From positions 25,713,809 to 25,777,808 of the forward strand of contig NC_067197.1 of the NCBI RefSeq assembly GCF_000699445.3: a stretch of 64,000 nucleotides of DNA, given 5' to 3'. The notes below the pieces were generated by a model. The model had not been told where the DNA came from and searched no databases. It saw only the letters and a program-made list of their open reading frames with translations. This document shows, piece by piece, positions 14,357-27,779 of this stretch. Numbering within the stretch: the stretch's first letter is position 1; the number at the start of each line of letters is the position of its first letter. Source of the DNA: Schistosoma haematobium. Its lineage: Eukaryota > Platyhelminthes > Trematoda > Strigeidida > Schistosomatidae. Made by a program: the position numbers and the translations under genes.

Positions 14357-15458
14357 CTGAGCCGGCATCCAACGGTGTTAATGTCTAACTTCAACCAATC
14401 CACGAAGTTGCACCACCGTACACCATTGTCTCCTATGCTTTAGTTTGCTAGACAGAAACAACAAACGATATAGATAAAAATTATTAACTTGATTTTCTTG
14501 CAAAATATCTCGCAAATTTTACAGAAAGCTGATCGAAATAGAGAGCTGAAAACATTCTGATCAAGGGCAAATGAATAAATAAGACAAAAAGAAGAGGAAT
14601 AGTATGGACGGTTTAATCAACAAGTTGACTATGGTTTTCATCATACAGATTCATAAATAATGAAATAGACCTTTCATTCTAATGCATTTTTGAGGTGTTT
14701 CACTTAGTTTCTGACATTTCTGCTTATTAATATATACATGTTATAAATCCTTTTAGTTGGTCAGTAATCGTTACCATCGCTCATCATTTTTATACTATGG
14801 AATTAACTAACTAACTGCACTCAGAAAAAACTGTTGCTTAAAGACGGATGAGTAGTTTGCCTTATTTAAACTAATAAAACAGACATCGAATGTAGTTGGA
14901 CATTACACGAAGTGAACAGAATTTAGTCAACACAATCTTAATATCGTATACAAGGAGATGGTTATATATATATGCATGAAAGATATGAGTACTGGAGAAC
15001 TGTTGCCTACATTATAATTAAAAATGTCAAATAACTGAAATGCATATGAAATGATTGTCGTCATTGTTTACAGTTTAAAATCATATCAACTAACTTGTCC
15101 CGACTATTATTTACAAGTCAAGTAAACCAGAAAGTATAAAGTCAAATTAACACCCACTGATTTGGTAGACCAATATCATGTGCTAATCTGGGTTCTTCTA
15201 GCATTCACTTACCTTCGCTTCACCCTCGTTACAATCATTAGATTAAATGGTAACGTCTTTGTTAGTAAAACATATTTATTAGTATTATAGGTAGTAGTTC
15301 AGGAAATAAAACTTCGCTTTATTTTTGTAACTTATGTTCGTTTTAGTGAAATCTGTTCTGACCTAACCATTACAATAAAACACAACATTATACTGACAAA
15401 TAGCATTATGATTCATATATTACGTAACACTCTGTGATATACTCATACATATACTTAC

Positions 15459-15773
15459 CTACTATGATACATGATATACAGGTTACACATTTCATCATGG
15501 TGTGTTGGTCCCATCCCCACATCTTGCGTTTTAGACGTGCTGTCGTATACACAACGAGCCATTATAATATCATCATCTCCTACTTCCACACCATCAAATT
15601 CTGAATGTAACTGTTTTAATGGATAAAATGCTTGAGGTAATTGAGGGTTGACTCGTCCTAAGAGCTGTGCCGGTCCATGTCCATGAGGTAAACGATAACC
15701 AATTATGGATCGCCCCATTGAATGCGCATGTCCTCGAATGGCCATTATGGTGATTGGGATAGTGGATGAAATA
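15459..15773 (-). CDS. PAM: PAM exon 2: C-terminal PHM domain
   Basis: 315-bp internal exon: one base completing the split codon from exon 1, 104 codons, then two bases. It carries the rest of the PHM core. RGHAHSMG holds the two CuB histidines. NPQLPQAFYP is a family signature. THHDEMCNLYIMYHS contains the methionine CuB ligand and the conserved tyrosine region. Thus all copper ligands expected of PHM (three His at CuA; His, His and Met at CuB) are present across exons 1 and 2. The acceptor is TTTTCCTGTAG. The donor AG|GTAAGT leaves phase 2. The open reading frame appears to stop one codon after the donor (TAA within GTAAGT), so a genomic ORF reading alone would wrongly suggest a PHM-only protein ending here. 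Confidence 0.93.
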
Positions 15774-18006
15774 CTACAGGAAAATGAAGAACAACTATTT
15801 TTAGTGTCACTCATTGATGTAGTAATAGAGTGAAATTTTAGAAATGTAGGATGTATACAAGGATATTATCAGAAGGTCAACACACCTAACATTAAGATCG
15901 AAAATTTTTCAAGCAACTATTATTTTCAAAGTAATAGTAACCTGTTTTGTGATAAAGAGACCATGAAATGACAAATGTTAATTCTGCTGATATTAACAAA
16001 CACAAATGTGGTCTTATGTTTCCCAAAAAAAGCTGCCTGACTGCACAATAAAACCGTCAGTCGTCAGCTTCAATCAACATCACAGAAGAGTGAATAGTGA
16101 AAATTACAAGAGCAGATATAGTATCATTCACAATTGAAGTATAGACAATGGAAATCGATCAAAAGGAACGAATGGAATCATGGGACGATTAGAATCTGCA
16201 TTTTTACTGAGGATAAAAGATGGAATTATTTGTGTCACTACTATAAATTCTAAACTATTTCACTTAAATGGCTGAACCATAAATCACGATTGTTTCTTAA
16301 GTTTTAACCAAGAATTCTGTATCTCCCAGTATCACCAACAATCAGTAAATTCATGAATCAGTAACTCCTAACATTTTCTTAACTTTTATGTTAGCCAGCG
16401 TCCACGTTAGAGATAATGTACAAATATAAGTAGCACTTATCCTAACCATATCATTAGTTAAAAGATACTTGATAATCAAAGTCTCCCCCAAATAACATGT
16501 GGTGTAATTTTACAAAGCAAAGTCAACTTTTTGTATCAGTCCCAATGTTGGATCTAAACTGATGAAACTCTCAAGAACAACAAGATCGTTACAGTGATTT
16601 ATTACTAAACCTAAACCTTTTAGATCATTGTTGTGATCAATTGCTCATTAAGAGACCTTAAATACTGAATGTCTAACTGGATTGCCTTGAACTTAATAAC
16701 CCCTTTATAACTTAGTCAACATCTGAATTATATGCAAAAGTATTAGCCGTAAAAAGAAGTATGAAAAATAAATACACCGTTTTCAGAAACGGATTAAGAA
16801 TAAGACAACTTTGAAGGTGAACCACCACATTTCAAACGTTTTATTGTTTCTCTAATTAAGAACCACCGCATTACTTTTGCATTACATGTCGGGGACCTAT
16901 CGATTTCTGTCATTAAGTAGCTATTTTTCACACATCACTTTAAGTTTATCCCCAAAATTCCCAATTACTTTATGAAGATACACCAAAAATGCTTCTGCCT
17001 GTCGCCTTTGTTTATGAAAGTCATGTTAAAAAATGTCTATACTACTTTTGTACAGCTGAAAGACTTTCAGTTATTTAAGATTATTTTGAAGAATAACAAC
17101 CGTATCGTATGATTTTTTATTCAGATGTATATCAGTTAGTTCTCTTTTGGAAAAACATTTTTACTAATGAAAGATTGGTAGAGATCGTAATAAACTATGA
17201 AGTATTTATTTTAACATGAAAGCAAAAGTTTATCTTTCTATTGAATAGCTGATAATGCAGTGAACGATCCCAACTTATTCAAAATCATCTACTTTCAAGT
17301 TTTACCCATATATTTATAGTTCATTTAGTTTTTTGCTATTATGAATGTTCTGTAACTTATATATATATATATGCCAAAATTGTAAATTAAGAATTCACAA
17401 TTGTAATTATTAAATATTTAGTAGATAGTGGACATCATGTAAGCGTTTAAAAGAATTAACAAACAGCCAACACCACTCCGCTATACCACCAAACGCTTTT
17501 GACCTGACCGTTGTATACAGAAATGTAGTAAATCTCACACTATCATGTTAATGTTGTTATATTATCGGCCTGTCACCAAAATTATCGTCTTACTGTACTT
17601 TATAACAAAAAAATATCCACTGACATACATTCATGATATCAACTTGGATTTATAGCAGCTGTGCTTTGATTATCACTAATTTGTTAGCAGTTTGTTTACA
17701 TTTATTATTTCCTTATTATCACTTATAAAATCACTCCCAATTTTTATGGTTTCATCTTCAAAATATAAATAGTAATCGATTTCGACGATTAGGTTAGATA
17801 TGTTGGTTCCTCTTCTTGATTCTTACTTAATTTCAAACTAAACCTCACTGTTTATCATATACAAAAACCTGTTGTAATAACATTACTAATTTAAATTTAA
17901 ACAGTTTTGAGCTTATAAGAAACCTTGAAATACAATGAATTCGAATTATTCTGCAAATCTAGTTCTTCTACCTTCGTTGATGTATGTATATTTCAACGAA
18001 ATCATG

Positions 18007-18200
18007 AACTAACTGAAGTTAGACCACTACAGAAAACCCGAAAGCACTAGGCAGCCGTTTCGTCCTAGTATGAGACTCCTCGGCTGTACATATTCACGAT
18101 CCCACACGTGGGGTTTAAGTCAAAGACCTTTGGGTAAGAGCGCAGACGCCTAAAATGTTGACCACTGAGCCGCGATACTGTCGTATTGATGTTTAACATC
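18007..18200 (-). mobile_element. Sm-alpha-like SINE, decayed, first arm of inverted pair
   Basis: Minus-strand copy with a degenerate tRNA-like head (GCGGCTCAGTGGTCAACAT at its start) and a hammerhead region at about 18045-18090. The core reads CCGAGGA, so the invariant U4 is lost, and the cleavage-site GTC is GCC. Stem I no longer pairs well. Probably inactive. Confidence 0.75.
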
Positions 18201-18264
18201 AATCATCGACGATAGTGCGTGACCATTTTCAATCGTCTTCAGTGAGTAACTTTTTCGAACCAGA

Positions 18265-18415
18265 CATGGTTAAGCGTTCACTGACGAGGTCGCAGGTCAC
18301 GTGTTCGGTTCTCGCATGAAGGACCGTGGACTAGCACTGCTGAGGAGTCACACACTAGGACGAAACGGCCGTCCAGCGCTTCCGGGGTTTCAGTGGTGGT
18401 CTAACTTAGATTGGT
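18265..18415 (+). mobile_element. Sm-alpha-like SINE, second arm of inverted pair
   Basis: Plus-strand copy beginning in the box A region (ATGGTTAAGCG) with an eroded box B (GTGTTCGGTTCTC), then the hammerhead and the shared tail. It faces the copy at 18007-18200 across about 65 bp, so a transcript through both could fold back on itself. The reading frame at 18301-18498 is a by-product. Confidence 0.78.
18334..18379 (+). ncRNA. Hammerhead ribozyme, near-intact
   Basis: GCACTG, CTGAGGA, stem II GTCA...GGAC (outer three pairs intact, inner A/G mismatch), CGAAA, CGGCCG, TC and CAGCGC. All core bases are kept. Stem I has one A-C mismatch compared with the copy at 14232-14277. Activity is plausible but weaker. 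Confidence 0.65.
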
Positions 18416-21400
18416 ATATTTTCTCAGTAAAAATCAACAATCCCCACAACTCCATGCTGAACAATATATGTTTCCTATATTTTTGTTTAGTCCCTTAACT
18501 TTATTTACATCTTTGTTCTATTTTGATAACGTATTCACAACAACCTTCATTTAAGTTAATTTATTAAATTACTTTCAAGAGGCTTCCTAATTTGATTTTG
18601 AAATATTCGAGGTTGTAAGTAGTTAACGAGAACTTAACGAAATAAAATGAATTCATGTTTGCAGGTATCATTACCAAGGTTTGACTTGATAATTTCGAAT
18701 AAATTGAGCATTGGGTAGATTGTTTTAGGTAAATTAATATATTTTAATGGGCCAGTGAGTGGAAAAATGAGATTTTATGAGAAAGTGTCTTACACTGAGT
18801 CACGAAACGTCAGAAAATCTACTTTTCCTACTGATTGGGATATTACAAACATAATAATTTATTTATGAATTCATGTTTGTTCATTCAGGAAACGGGACTT
18901 TATTTATGATACCATTTTAGAGCCCATTAGAAAAGCAGATATATCACAAGATATGATTTTGCTGCTTATCAGTTAATTCGTTGATACTGATTTCAATATA
19001 CTACATCTTAAAGGCTGCAAGTGCCATTGTAAAATTAAAACACTTGTTGGTTGATCACAGTTTTATCATGGACAGTAGATCGATAGTTAGACAAAGCCGG
19101 ATTACGGTTATAAGTAACGAATTTGAGTCTATCGTGATCGTACCAGATTATTTTCAGCAACTTCTGATTTCATTGATTAGTCTGAAGGTGTAAGCTTCAT
19201 GTGGCAACAAATTGTATGAAAAATTTTTTATACGAAACATCCTGAAACCCTTTGATGTACTGTTTCTTTAAAGGAATAAGATTAAAGTTAGATTTTATAA
19301 TCTAGTCCAGCCGAGAGTTTATGAATCATATCTTTACTCATGACGGGCATCTGGAATATGAAATTTTTATTTACTAGTAATTACTTTGTTGCTTTTAAAA
19401 TTTATAGTTGGTTTCGATTGCCATGAAATGATGTTGAAATATAACACGTATATTTTTAGTGGATGTCTATCTCTAAACACTATTCTCTTTTATACTAAGT
19501 GATTGTATACAAAAATACTATTCACATCTGAAAAGTAGCTTATAATAGAAAGGATATCAATTTTGTTTGTGGACCTCACATCATACATAATTTCACGGGA
19601 TCGAGACTACATTTTAAATAATCATCAAAATAATTAACAATGTCTGGAAAACGTGATTCTGTATAGATAAAACTCTTGAAATATCTTGTACTTATGATGA
19701 TATTGCAAAACCGATAGGTTCTTAGGACTTGGCAAAGTCGAGTAAAGTCACTTGATGTACCGAGATTAATAGTTATGTAATTTTCTTTTCCAAGCAGATT
19801 AGATTACAAATTAAGAATAAATTCTCACTGAGATATCTCACTTTTAATATCAGCGAGATAATTACCCATAAACTGAAATTTTCATAACCATAACAAATGA
19901 AGATTTATCTCCTCTCTGTAGCAGTAGATCACAGCCAGTGGGATTTAACATAATCAAAACTCGACCGTAACTTCTATTCAAGCACTAGTTTCATCTTCAC
20001 AGACCTTCAGATAATCATTTTTGATATCGGGCATCAAACTTAAGGTAAGAATGAATAAGCGCAGTCAATTAATACTTATTATACTAAGATACAACAAACT
20101 TGCCAGTTGTATACATTTAAATAAATGAATTATAGACTAACTAAAAAAGTAGTAAGGTCGAGTAAATGCAAGGCTAATAAGCAAACATAGAGCTTTTCTC
20201 GTTCAGTTGAGTTACTATCGTAACTTGTTAAAATGTTCGTATGTTGCAGGTATGTGTATTTGTTATGACTTCGGAAACAACCGGTTGCTTATCTCTGCAT
20301 AACTGATCAAGAGCAGTTCAGGGATCGATATCTGAACAATGATCATTCTTTACAATGCATATTGACATCCACCACCATGTCTCTGATTGTACTTTTTGTA
20401 AGTTGCACGGCGAAAGATCGCGTACTTCTCATAAACGCGCTTAAATAGGTTATGCAATTAACAGACATAATAATGTGTTAAAACAAGCAAAAGACAGGTA
20501 ACTTATTGAGATATGTTGACGTCAGGAACAGATAGCTTAGATATTTAAGCAAGCCGCTAAACCCAATTATGGTAGCTGTAGTTTTTATATATATATATAT
20601 CAACCTGAACAAGCACACACAAACTCAATTGCAACTTCTTCATAATTATTTGTCAATCTGGATAAACTATAAATAGTGAATCATCCATACATTTACAAAT
20701 TGTATTGTTTACCCGGTAAAATTATCATGTCACTCTTAAACATATTCATAATTAGCTTGTTTATATTTCACAGAAAAACTCCTTTCATGGCTACATTGTG
20801 GATAATATCAATTTTTGAATGTTTTCCACTTGTGCATTAAGACAGAAGATGAGGAATGAAATGTATAGTTTCAAAATAAAATTAGAATTTCATGCTATAG
20901 TTTGTAAAATCCCTATGACTGTCACTAGACTTATCTGAGGTAACCGGACATTTCGCAGAAAGATCCCTAGTCTACAACAAAAATATCAATCTACTTAACA
21001 CTTATAGCGTCAATAAATCTAATCAGAGACTCTGCAAATCATGGGTACATGAATACAAATAATTAATTTGTTTCATTAATCGGATCAATATTATGCAAGC
21101 CCCCAACATTTATAATTTGAAACAAGAATCAAACCTATTTAGCTGAATTATTCTGACTGTCTGAACAGATATTAATTAGCTTTTATGTAGATGTTTAAGG
21201 ATTTCCTTAAAGATCAGTTAATTAGAACCATGAGACACCTGTTATACTTAAAGCAGTCACTACTTTACCTATAATTCCTCTTTTTATATCATAGTTTCTG
21301 TTTTACCAAGATAGATCACAGGTGTCTAGTAAAATAAACCCCAGAAAGTTTGAAACCGTTAACATCAGCCTCTAGAAGGACGTTCATATCATGACCAAAT

Positions 21401-22794
21401 ATTAACAGAAACCAGAATACCATACACGAACATTAGTCATTAAGGCCTCATCTGCCAGCTCATCATAACTTTTGACGCTGTCAAACCAGTTTGTAATGAT
21501 AACACTACTACTGTTTGCAGACAATAGCCCCCAATATCTTAGTGAAAGCACTCATGAATAACTTTCGAGTACTGGCACATGAATAATGGATTCTAGAATT
21601 TTATCAACATTACCCTCAGAACTTCTGAAACTAAAACTCACTAACAGGAAAAAGTCTGTTAGAATATGAATGGTAAAGATGTGTATATGCAATCTTTCTT
21701 TAACTCAATTATGACATAATAATAAATATCTTTAGTTAGGGATGTGATTATTTCTGAGGCCCTTCTGCTTTTGAGTTTAAACTTCTTTGAGAAAAAATTC
21801 CTGGTTTCAATCTAGACGTCAACTTGTTTTCAAATTAACAAACAATTCATTTTTGTTTAACTTTTTCATGAACTCAAGTTGTCACTAATTGATGTCTTAA
21901 AGCATTCTGATAGCAATATTTCAGTCATAAGATTCTCTACAATATACTTAATTTGTTGCATTTCTGGGGATGAATATATTATTTCCAAATGAAATTTTGT
22001 AATACCGGTCGGTCGACGTAAATGTAGGCATTCTGACAGGATTTGAATGACCTAGGTAGCACAGCTCAAAAGGGATCACGTTAGCGTGGATTTATCATGC
22101 ACACCAATCTTTTATAAATTCTGAATATTTTATAACTAAATACCTATTTATTGTCTGCTCACCTATGTTTTCTGTAATTTTATATACAAACTTTTTGTCC
22201 TGTTCAAAAGTTTGGCAACTTAAACATATGTTTTTGTTTCTACGTTTTGAATTCAATGTTTTTGTATCAGCAGATGTTACAATTCCCAATAACTAGATTA
22301 AAGCAAAATTATTGAAGTAATAAATTCCTGTTAGGCACAAAAACAGTGTTCTAAGAATCATCATCATCACCGTAAAACCATTGTTTAGAACTTCTTTTCT
22401 TTACCGAAACAACTAGGCAGGTTTTCTTCAGTTTTTGAAACAGAACTACTTCTAACGACTGGGACTGGTTTCGCTTTTTCTATCCGACTTTTTTTAGTGT
22501 AAATAAAGACTTGACCATTAGTAAATAAAATACCTAGAAAATTTGTGAAAAGTTTGTTGGTTCGACGTTTTCTTCGATTCGGACATTTGCTGATATATTC
22601 TTGTAAAAATCGACGACAATTTTTATTGACATTATTTCAACATGTGATTAGCCCTCCTGCCCATCTAAATTGGAAAGCAGCTTTTCTTTCGATACTTTAT
22701 TTGTCCAAAAATCTATATACTAAACTTATTATTTCATAACTAAATTCAGAAAGGACACTTGGTATTTAAAATATGCCGTGCATGAAAAGCAGAT

Positions 22795-22925
22795 TGTAAC
22801 AGACTTCTATCTGACTTCTATCTGAAGTTTGTGCTGATGATGTCGTCCAGAAGAACGATGAAAGCTCCACGACCAAACCATCCAGCTCAGAGAACAAAAC
22901 TCCACCAAAAACATAAATGGTGGAT
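22795..22925 (+). repeat. Short interspersed repeat 3' end (unclassified)
   Basis: Starts with a tandem duplication of TGACTTCTATC and continues with GATGTCGTCCAGAAGAACG, AGCTCCACGACC and AAACTCCACC. Its compositional break from the AT-rich flanks suggests a transposon end. I cannot classify it, and there is no second copy in the window. Confidence 0.4.
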
Positions 22926-24095
22926 TACAATTTTTGTATGGGATATTTGGTTAGTGAATCATCCTCCAGAAAACATTTTTATTAGTGCATCACTTATTTA
23001 ACAGTAAACGGAGATCAACCTTATAACATACTTTGTGTAGTATTTGTTGCATTGTTCTATTGTCTTTCTATGTATCCACATGGTAGCATATTATAACCTT
23101 GTTCATCTAATAGACATAACTGTACATAGTTAATCCAGGTAACGAGATTTAAAGAGATTAATTCGGTCTGAAAACAGTAGTTATCATCACAAATCGACAT
23201 CATAACTTGACAATGATATGCTTAATTATTGTATAAAACCAAGATTTTTCCATGTGTTTATTTACAGAATGTTATAACTCAAACTAATTTTTATATCAGT
23301 GTTTTCTAGTCAAAACTTATAAAATAAAATGAGCTAGTTTTAGTATTAGGACCAGAACGGTTAAAAAAAGTTCCATAACTTGGTAAAACGAACTGTTATT
23401 CTTAATAAATACCCTGAATATGAGGATTTAGATACCAGTGGTTTCTGTCGTTATTTATTTAGAAAATTTCATTTTTATGGCAAGCAGAAAATAGTAATAT
23501 TCGGCACTTTAGTATTGTAATAAAACTTTTATGGAGATTAAATGTAGTCTATTCTTAACGAAACATTTATAAACACTAAACGAACTGCAAATGACTATTC
23601 TAAAAAGAGTTCAGTTTCATGTTAAGTAGTTTAGTATTTATCAAAATGTGTTAAGATTATTAAAAATTATATCTATTAAATAGAAAAAGATAATTAGTCT
23701 GCGATATTTGTAGGCATCAAGACATTTCTTGTGTTTGAATGAGACAGTGATAAGCTGAAACATTTAAATGTGCACCTTTTGTCGTGTTTTAAAAAGGTAC
23801 AAGCATAAATCTGTCATTTTATACACAAATCAATTCAAGATTGATTCCTCATGATTCTATTCAAGAAACCTCATTTGCTACTTTTTGTGAAGTTTATGTA
23901 ATAAAAAAAATATCACAACGGATTTTTTCCCCACCTGAATTATTTTTTCCAACACTTTAATTGTCTCATGCTGTTGTTTAGATAACAACTACTTGTTGCT
24001 CTACATTTTGTATTGCATATTCTAATATTGGTTAGTTTGCAAAAATATTATTACATAAAACTTCGGAAAAATGTAGTAATATTAAAATGACTTAC

Positions 24096-24640
24096 CGACA
24101 TGACACATCAATGGGGAAACTTTTTACACCAGGTGGTATTATCGCATCACCTCGTAATAACAGAAATACACCAGCTATTCTTGGCTGAATCTGATCAGTA
24201 ACAATTAGTCTTAATCCAGAGTGATCGGATTTAACTGGATTTAAATAATGAACTTCTAGTTCAAATCCTTTAATTTGAGCATTTAATCCTGTAGGATATC
24301 CTACGCCCAATGGAAAGCGTAAAGGCGGTGCATCTAAACCCCATGCATACATAATTTTTTGACACATTCCACATTGTGTAGGTTTACCAATTTTAGTAAC
24401 TGGATGTGAACAACCTTTGAGAATTATATGATGTACAGTAGAGCGATTAGCACTGGGAAGAATTTCTCTGATGAAAGTAGTTCCGTTTAACAAAGATGGT
24501 TGAAAATACGCGCACATATATGTATCCTGTTGTTCAACATTAACAAAAGGCATTTTAAGTTCTTGTTCCCATACTCGGTATGGTTTACAGATTTGTAATG
24601 TACAATGCAATAACAGTACTAATTGAGGAAAGCGAAACAT
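24096..24640 (-). CDS. PAM: PAM exon 1: signal peptide and N-terminal PHM (copper monooxygenase) domain
   Basis: First exon of a peptidylglycine alpha-amidating monooxygenase gene; 181 complete codons plus two bases. The start ATG has an in-frame TAA directly before it, which fixes it. Residues 1-18 or so (MFRFPQLVLLLHCTLQIC) are a hydrophobic secretion signal. The PHM copper-type II fold follows: VHHIILKGC supplies the adjacent CuA histidines, and the ELEVHYLNP segment supplies the third CuA histidine. NGT and NRS are possible N-glycosylation sites. The family hydroxylates the alpha carbon of glycine-extended peptides in the secretory pathway, using copper, ascorbate and oxygen. The exon ends TGT CG followed by a GTAAGT donor, leaving phase 2, which matches the exon at 15773. 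Family assignment is firm; gene name is by homology. Confidence 0.93.
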
Positions 24641-26844
24641 TTAAGAATATATATAATTATTGGGCGAGTTTAGTTGACGTATATTATTCAATTTATGATG
24701 TAACTGCGTAGATGATCGATAATAAGAGAGCGGTCTGAAATGTTAATAAATAGATAAATAGTTTAGTAGGGTGTCGAACAAATATCAAGCAACTAGTTAT
24801 TCAATGTCGACGTATATGACAATGTTTTAAAATGAATGATCTGAACACTAGGTCTAGTGATTCCGTATCAAAAACTAAGTAAATCAATATCTTACGAATA
24901 GATTATATTGACTAATTTCGGACTGTGAATCATTAGGACATTAAGACAGGAGGAGTCATGATAGACATTATGGTCACCTTATAGTTTAGTTATAGGGCAT
25001 TCTAAATTAAGGGTTCGGAATCATCCGCCTTACTAAATGGTAAAATAACCCCAAATACCCCGTCTTGGTTTGTCTGATCTATAATTAGTGTTAGTTATTT
25101 GTGTGAAGTAAACGAAATCTTAAACAATTATTTAATTGACTCCGGTAGTTATTTTTTAATCTGTGAACCAAAATATTTAAATGTGATGCTAAGTACTATC
25201 AGATGCGTCTTATTAATTTGTTCTACAGGGGCACACGCATTTAAATACTCACCCGGACCATCTTTTATGTTAACCGCTAGATACAAACTTACGTTTTTCT
25301 GTTATATTTCTTGATCAAGTCCTTATAATTGATGCATATTAATACTCTTCGTTTTAACATATGGTTTTTTATATCGGTCTAATAACCTTCTCATGTACGC
25401 AAGATATCATTGATATTTCAGTGGAAGCACAACACTAACTCCATAATACAGGAAGTGTGACAAGATAACTCTTTGAAAATGAGAGTAATATATTGGTCTT
25501 CAGCCACTTTAGATCAAGATTTTTTTCCAGGAATTCCGTCTCAGTTATACTATTGATATGGAGAGCCAATCAGAACTAGCAAAAGGTCAGTCGATAGCAA
25601 TCAGAAGTGACCCAGCACAACAACTATTCTTACATTTGTTAAAAATATGCCTCATGAAATGTAAATATCATCCATTTATAAGAATTCACGGTTCTGGTAT
25701 ATTTATCTGTCAATCAATTTAGACATTGACTGTTTCATCTCTGAACAAAAGAGTTTTATTAACGCGTCCCTTTTATTCCTAAATTTCCTACAGTGAAAGA
25801 TAAATCATGAAAATGGACCACTGATTATTAGTGGTACTAATGATGGTAAGGATTGATCAATTTTAATTTCGCACCGCAAATAGCTTGAGGCTGGGGAAAC
25901 ACTGGGCACTAAGGACCACCGAACAACTTTTCTGTTATAGTATTAAAATTTTCAGCAGTGCTCACCTAAAAAAGGGCCAGTTATCTAATATAGGATATCA
26001 AGGCCTTAATGTGAGCCCATTACTTTTAGGCGATTGATATGTCATCCAGCAATTTAATTTTCCAATGTCAATTACTTCGTCAGATGCCGTGATCATCACA
26101 TAATGACACTGATGACAGCCATCTCATGATCGACGATTCCAAACTTCGAAGGTCATAGCCCTTCATTCAAACTCACGGAATATTTATCGAACATACATAC
26201 TAACAACAAAAATGTGTAGTTTCTAGCAGTCCAATCTACAAGTTGTTGATTATGTCATGGTTATTCCGCTAAAATAAAGTATTTCAGCAAATACACATTC
26301 TAATAACTGGTATTTCTTTGGATGAGTGTAAAACAATTCTGTAACTGTTATTTGCTACTAGTTTCGAAGTATTCACGTTTAATCAAAAGCGTTATTTTGA
26401 TTTGTGCAAATATTTTGGTAACGTTTCGTTCATTATTCACAAGGTTTTCCAGCCAAAAAGCTATTTCTTCTGCATAGTTCAATTTTTAATTCATCAACAT
26501 TATACCTTAGTTTATAACAAAGTTATCGCTCATTTTTTAAACACCGGAAGAAAGCTAATAAAGCTATCTCAGCTGAGGTTCATTTGAGCGGCTTAAATAA
26601 GTTCAAACTTTTATCAGATAGGTTGGGCCAAAGGTTTTAACTTTTTTCCCTATGTTTATACATTTCTGCTGTCAAAGCACATTCTAGAATATTATAACAA
26701 GTGTAAATCAACAGGTGAAACACCAAAGCCAGAATTCACCGATGGTTGATATTAATTAAAGTGATACTTATTGCAATCATACTTCATGTATAGGTCCATT
26801 ATCTAAACACAAAGGTAGCTAATTTAATAGATACCTGATAATAC
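24641..26844. other. Intergenic stretch upstream of PAM
   Basis: Would contain the PAM promoter, just above 24640, and its 5' untranslated region. No clear TATA box, initiator or splice-leader acceptor can be assigned. Small reading frames at 25099-25314 and 26402-26587 show no domain or biased composition. Confidence 0.5.
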
Positions 26845-26965
26845 CAGTCAATCATTTTCAATGTAGGATCAGTCCAAGTTGGCATACGTCATTAGCACAA
26901 CAAGATAAATACCAAATTCTTCAACGGTAATAATATATACAAGGTTAACTTAGATTTAAAAGCCG
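26845..26965 (+). repeat. Interspersed repeat family R2, copy 1
   Basis: Shares with 27536-27700 the ordered words TGTAGGATCAGTCCAAGTTGG / CGTAGGACC...GGTCCAAGTTGCC, CATTAGCACAACAAGAT / CATTAACACAACAAGAT, and GGTAATAATATATA / GGTAATATATA. A segment between the first two words is missing here. Confidence 0.65.
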
Positions 26966-27535
26966 AATGGACAGAAGGTCAATTAAAATGACAGCAGTAT
27001 TACAAAACTGGTAGTAGCACACTTCTACCTAGTAATTAAGAGATGAAACGTTCCGGTTTAGAATAAATATATGCATACATATATGAAGCTCATAGGTCTT
27101 AGTTATGCTGACGAATGTATATTTTCTGGGACATCCCAGTTAATTACCTATTTAAATTTTATTGGACTCTTCAAGCTTCATGGACGATATTTTCAAATAT
27201 ACGATAGGAGGTTCAGAGCAAACCTGAGACCACCAAATTTAACATTACAATTTACTTTATTATTCTTTATACGCCTAGTTTTGACTGTGCAATATTGGCC
27301 CACTATATCGCGGACATTTATATCATATCACCCGTTACGTTACTGCTGTACCGGAAAAACAAAACTGATCACTTATACTCGGAACGAGGGACCTCGGCAA
27401 TTCCCACGATGAGAAAATAGAAACACAAGACTGGTATAAGTGAAGATTTATTAGCCCAAACACTGTGACGACGACGAATCGAATGTAATCTAAAATACAC
27501 TGGTTTATATACTGATTTTACACCCATTTTGGTTA

Positions 27536-27720
27536 ATCAGTCAGTCAGCTACAACGTAGGACCAGGCACATGTATGCATCGGTCCAAGTTGCCATACCTC
27601 ATTAACACAACAAGATGGACACCGGATTCATAAAAGTAGTTAATTCAGAGGTGGTAATATATAAAATAAAGATTGCAATAAGGATGTAGTACAGGAAGAA
27701 AGAATAAGTTCGCAGAAAGA
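27536..27720 (+). repeat. Interspersed repeat family R2, copy 2
   Basis: Fullest copy: CAGTCAGTCAGCTACAACGT, then GGACCAGGCACATGTATGCA, then GTCCAAGTTGCCATACC. It directly precedes the GC-rich block at 27780-28390, and the two may be parts of one retroelement. No terminal repeats could be identified by eye. Confidence 0.65.
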
Positions 27721-27779
27721 AAGATATGAAGCGATTTTAATCTCTTAGTTTAAGGGAAGACAGAGAGTGTATACACCGA

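Larger units (their letters stand above)
14181..14400 (-). mobile_element. tRNA-headed SINE of Sm-alpha type with hammerhead ribozyme
   Basis: On the minus strand the unit starts with a tRNA-like head and ends with a hammerhead and a short tail. The head starts GCCGGCTCAGTGG. It carries a consensus Pol III box A (TGGTCTAATGG, 14356-14346) and box B (GGTTCGAATCC, 14312-14302), with a 5-bp anticodon-like stem GCTAG/CTAGC between them. This is the best preserved of the related copies in the window (others: 3160, 18007 and 18265). Being Pol III-driven and self-cleaving is established for Sm-alpha repeats as a family. Activity of this copy is inference. Confidence 0.85.
15774..24095 (-). other. 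PAM intron 1 (about 8.3 kb)
   Basis: Bounded by a GTAAGT donor after 24096 and a TTTTCCTGTAG acceptor before 15773 on the minus strand. It is AT-rich and without recognisable coding sequence. Its main identifiable content is the head-to-head hammerhead SINE pair at 18007-18415 and a repeat-like 3' end near 22800-22920. I see nothing coding in the remaining stretches (15774-18006, 18416-22799 and 22921-24095). Confidence 0.8.

Noticed and set aside
14295..14370. A tRNA gene on the minus strand
   Set aside because: Boxes A and B and an anticodon-like stem are present, but there is no proper acceptor stem, and the sequence runs on into the hammerhead SINE. It is a tRNA-derived head.
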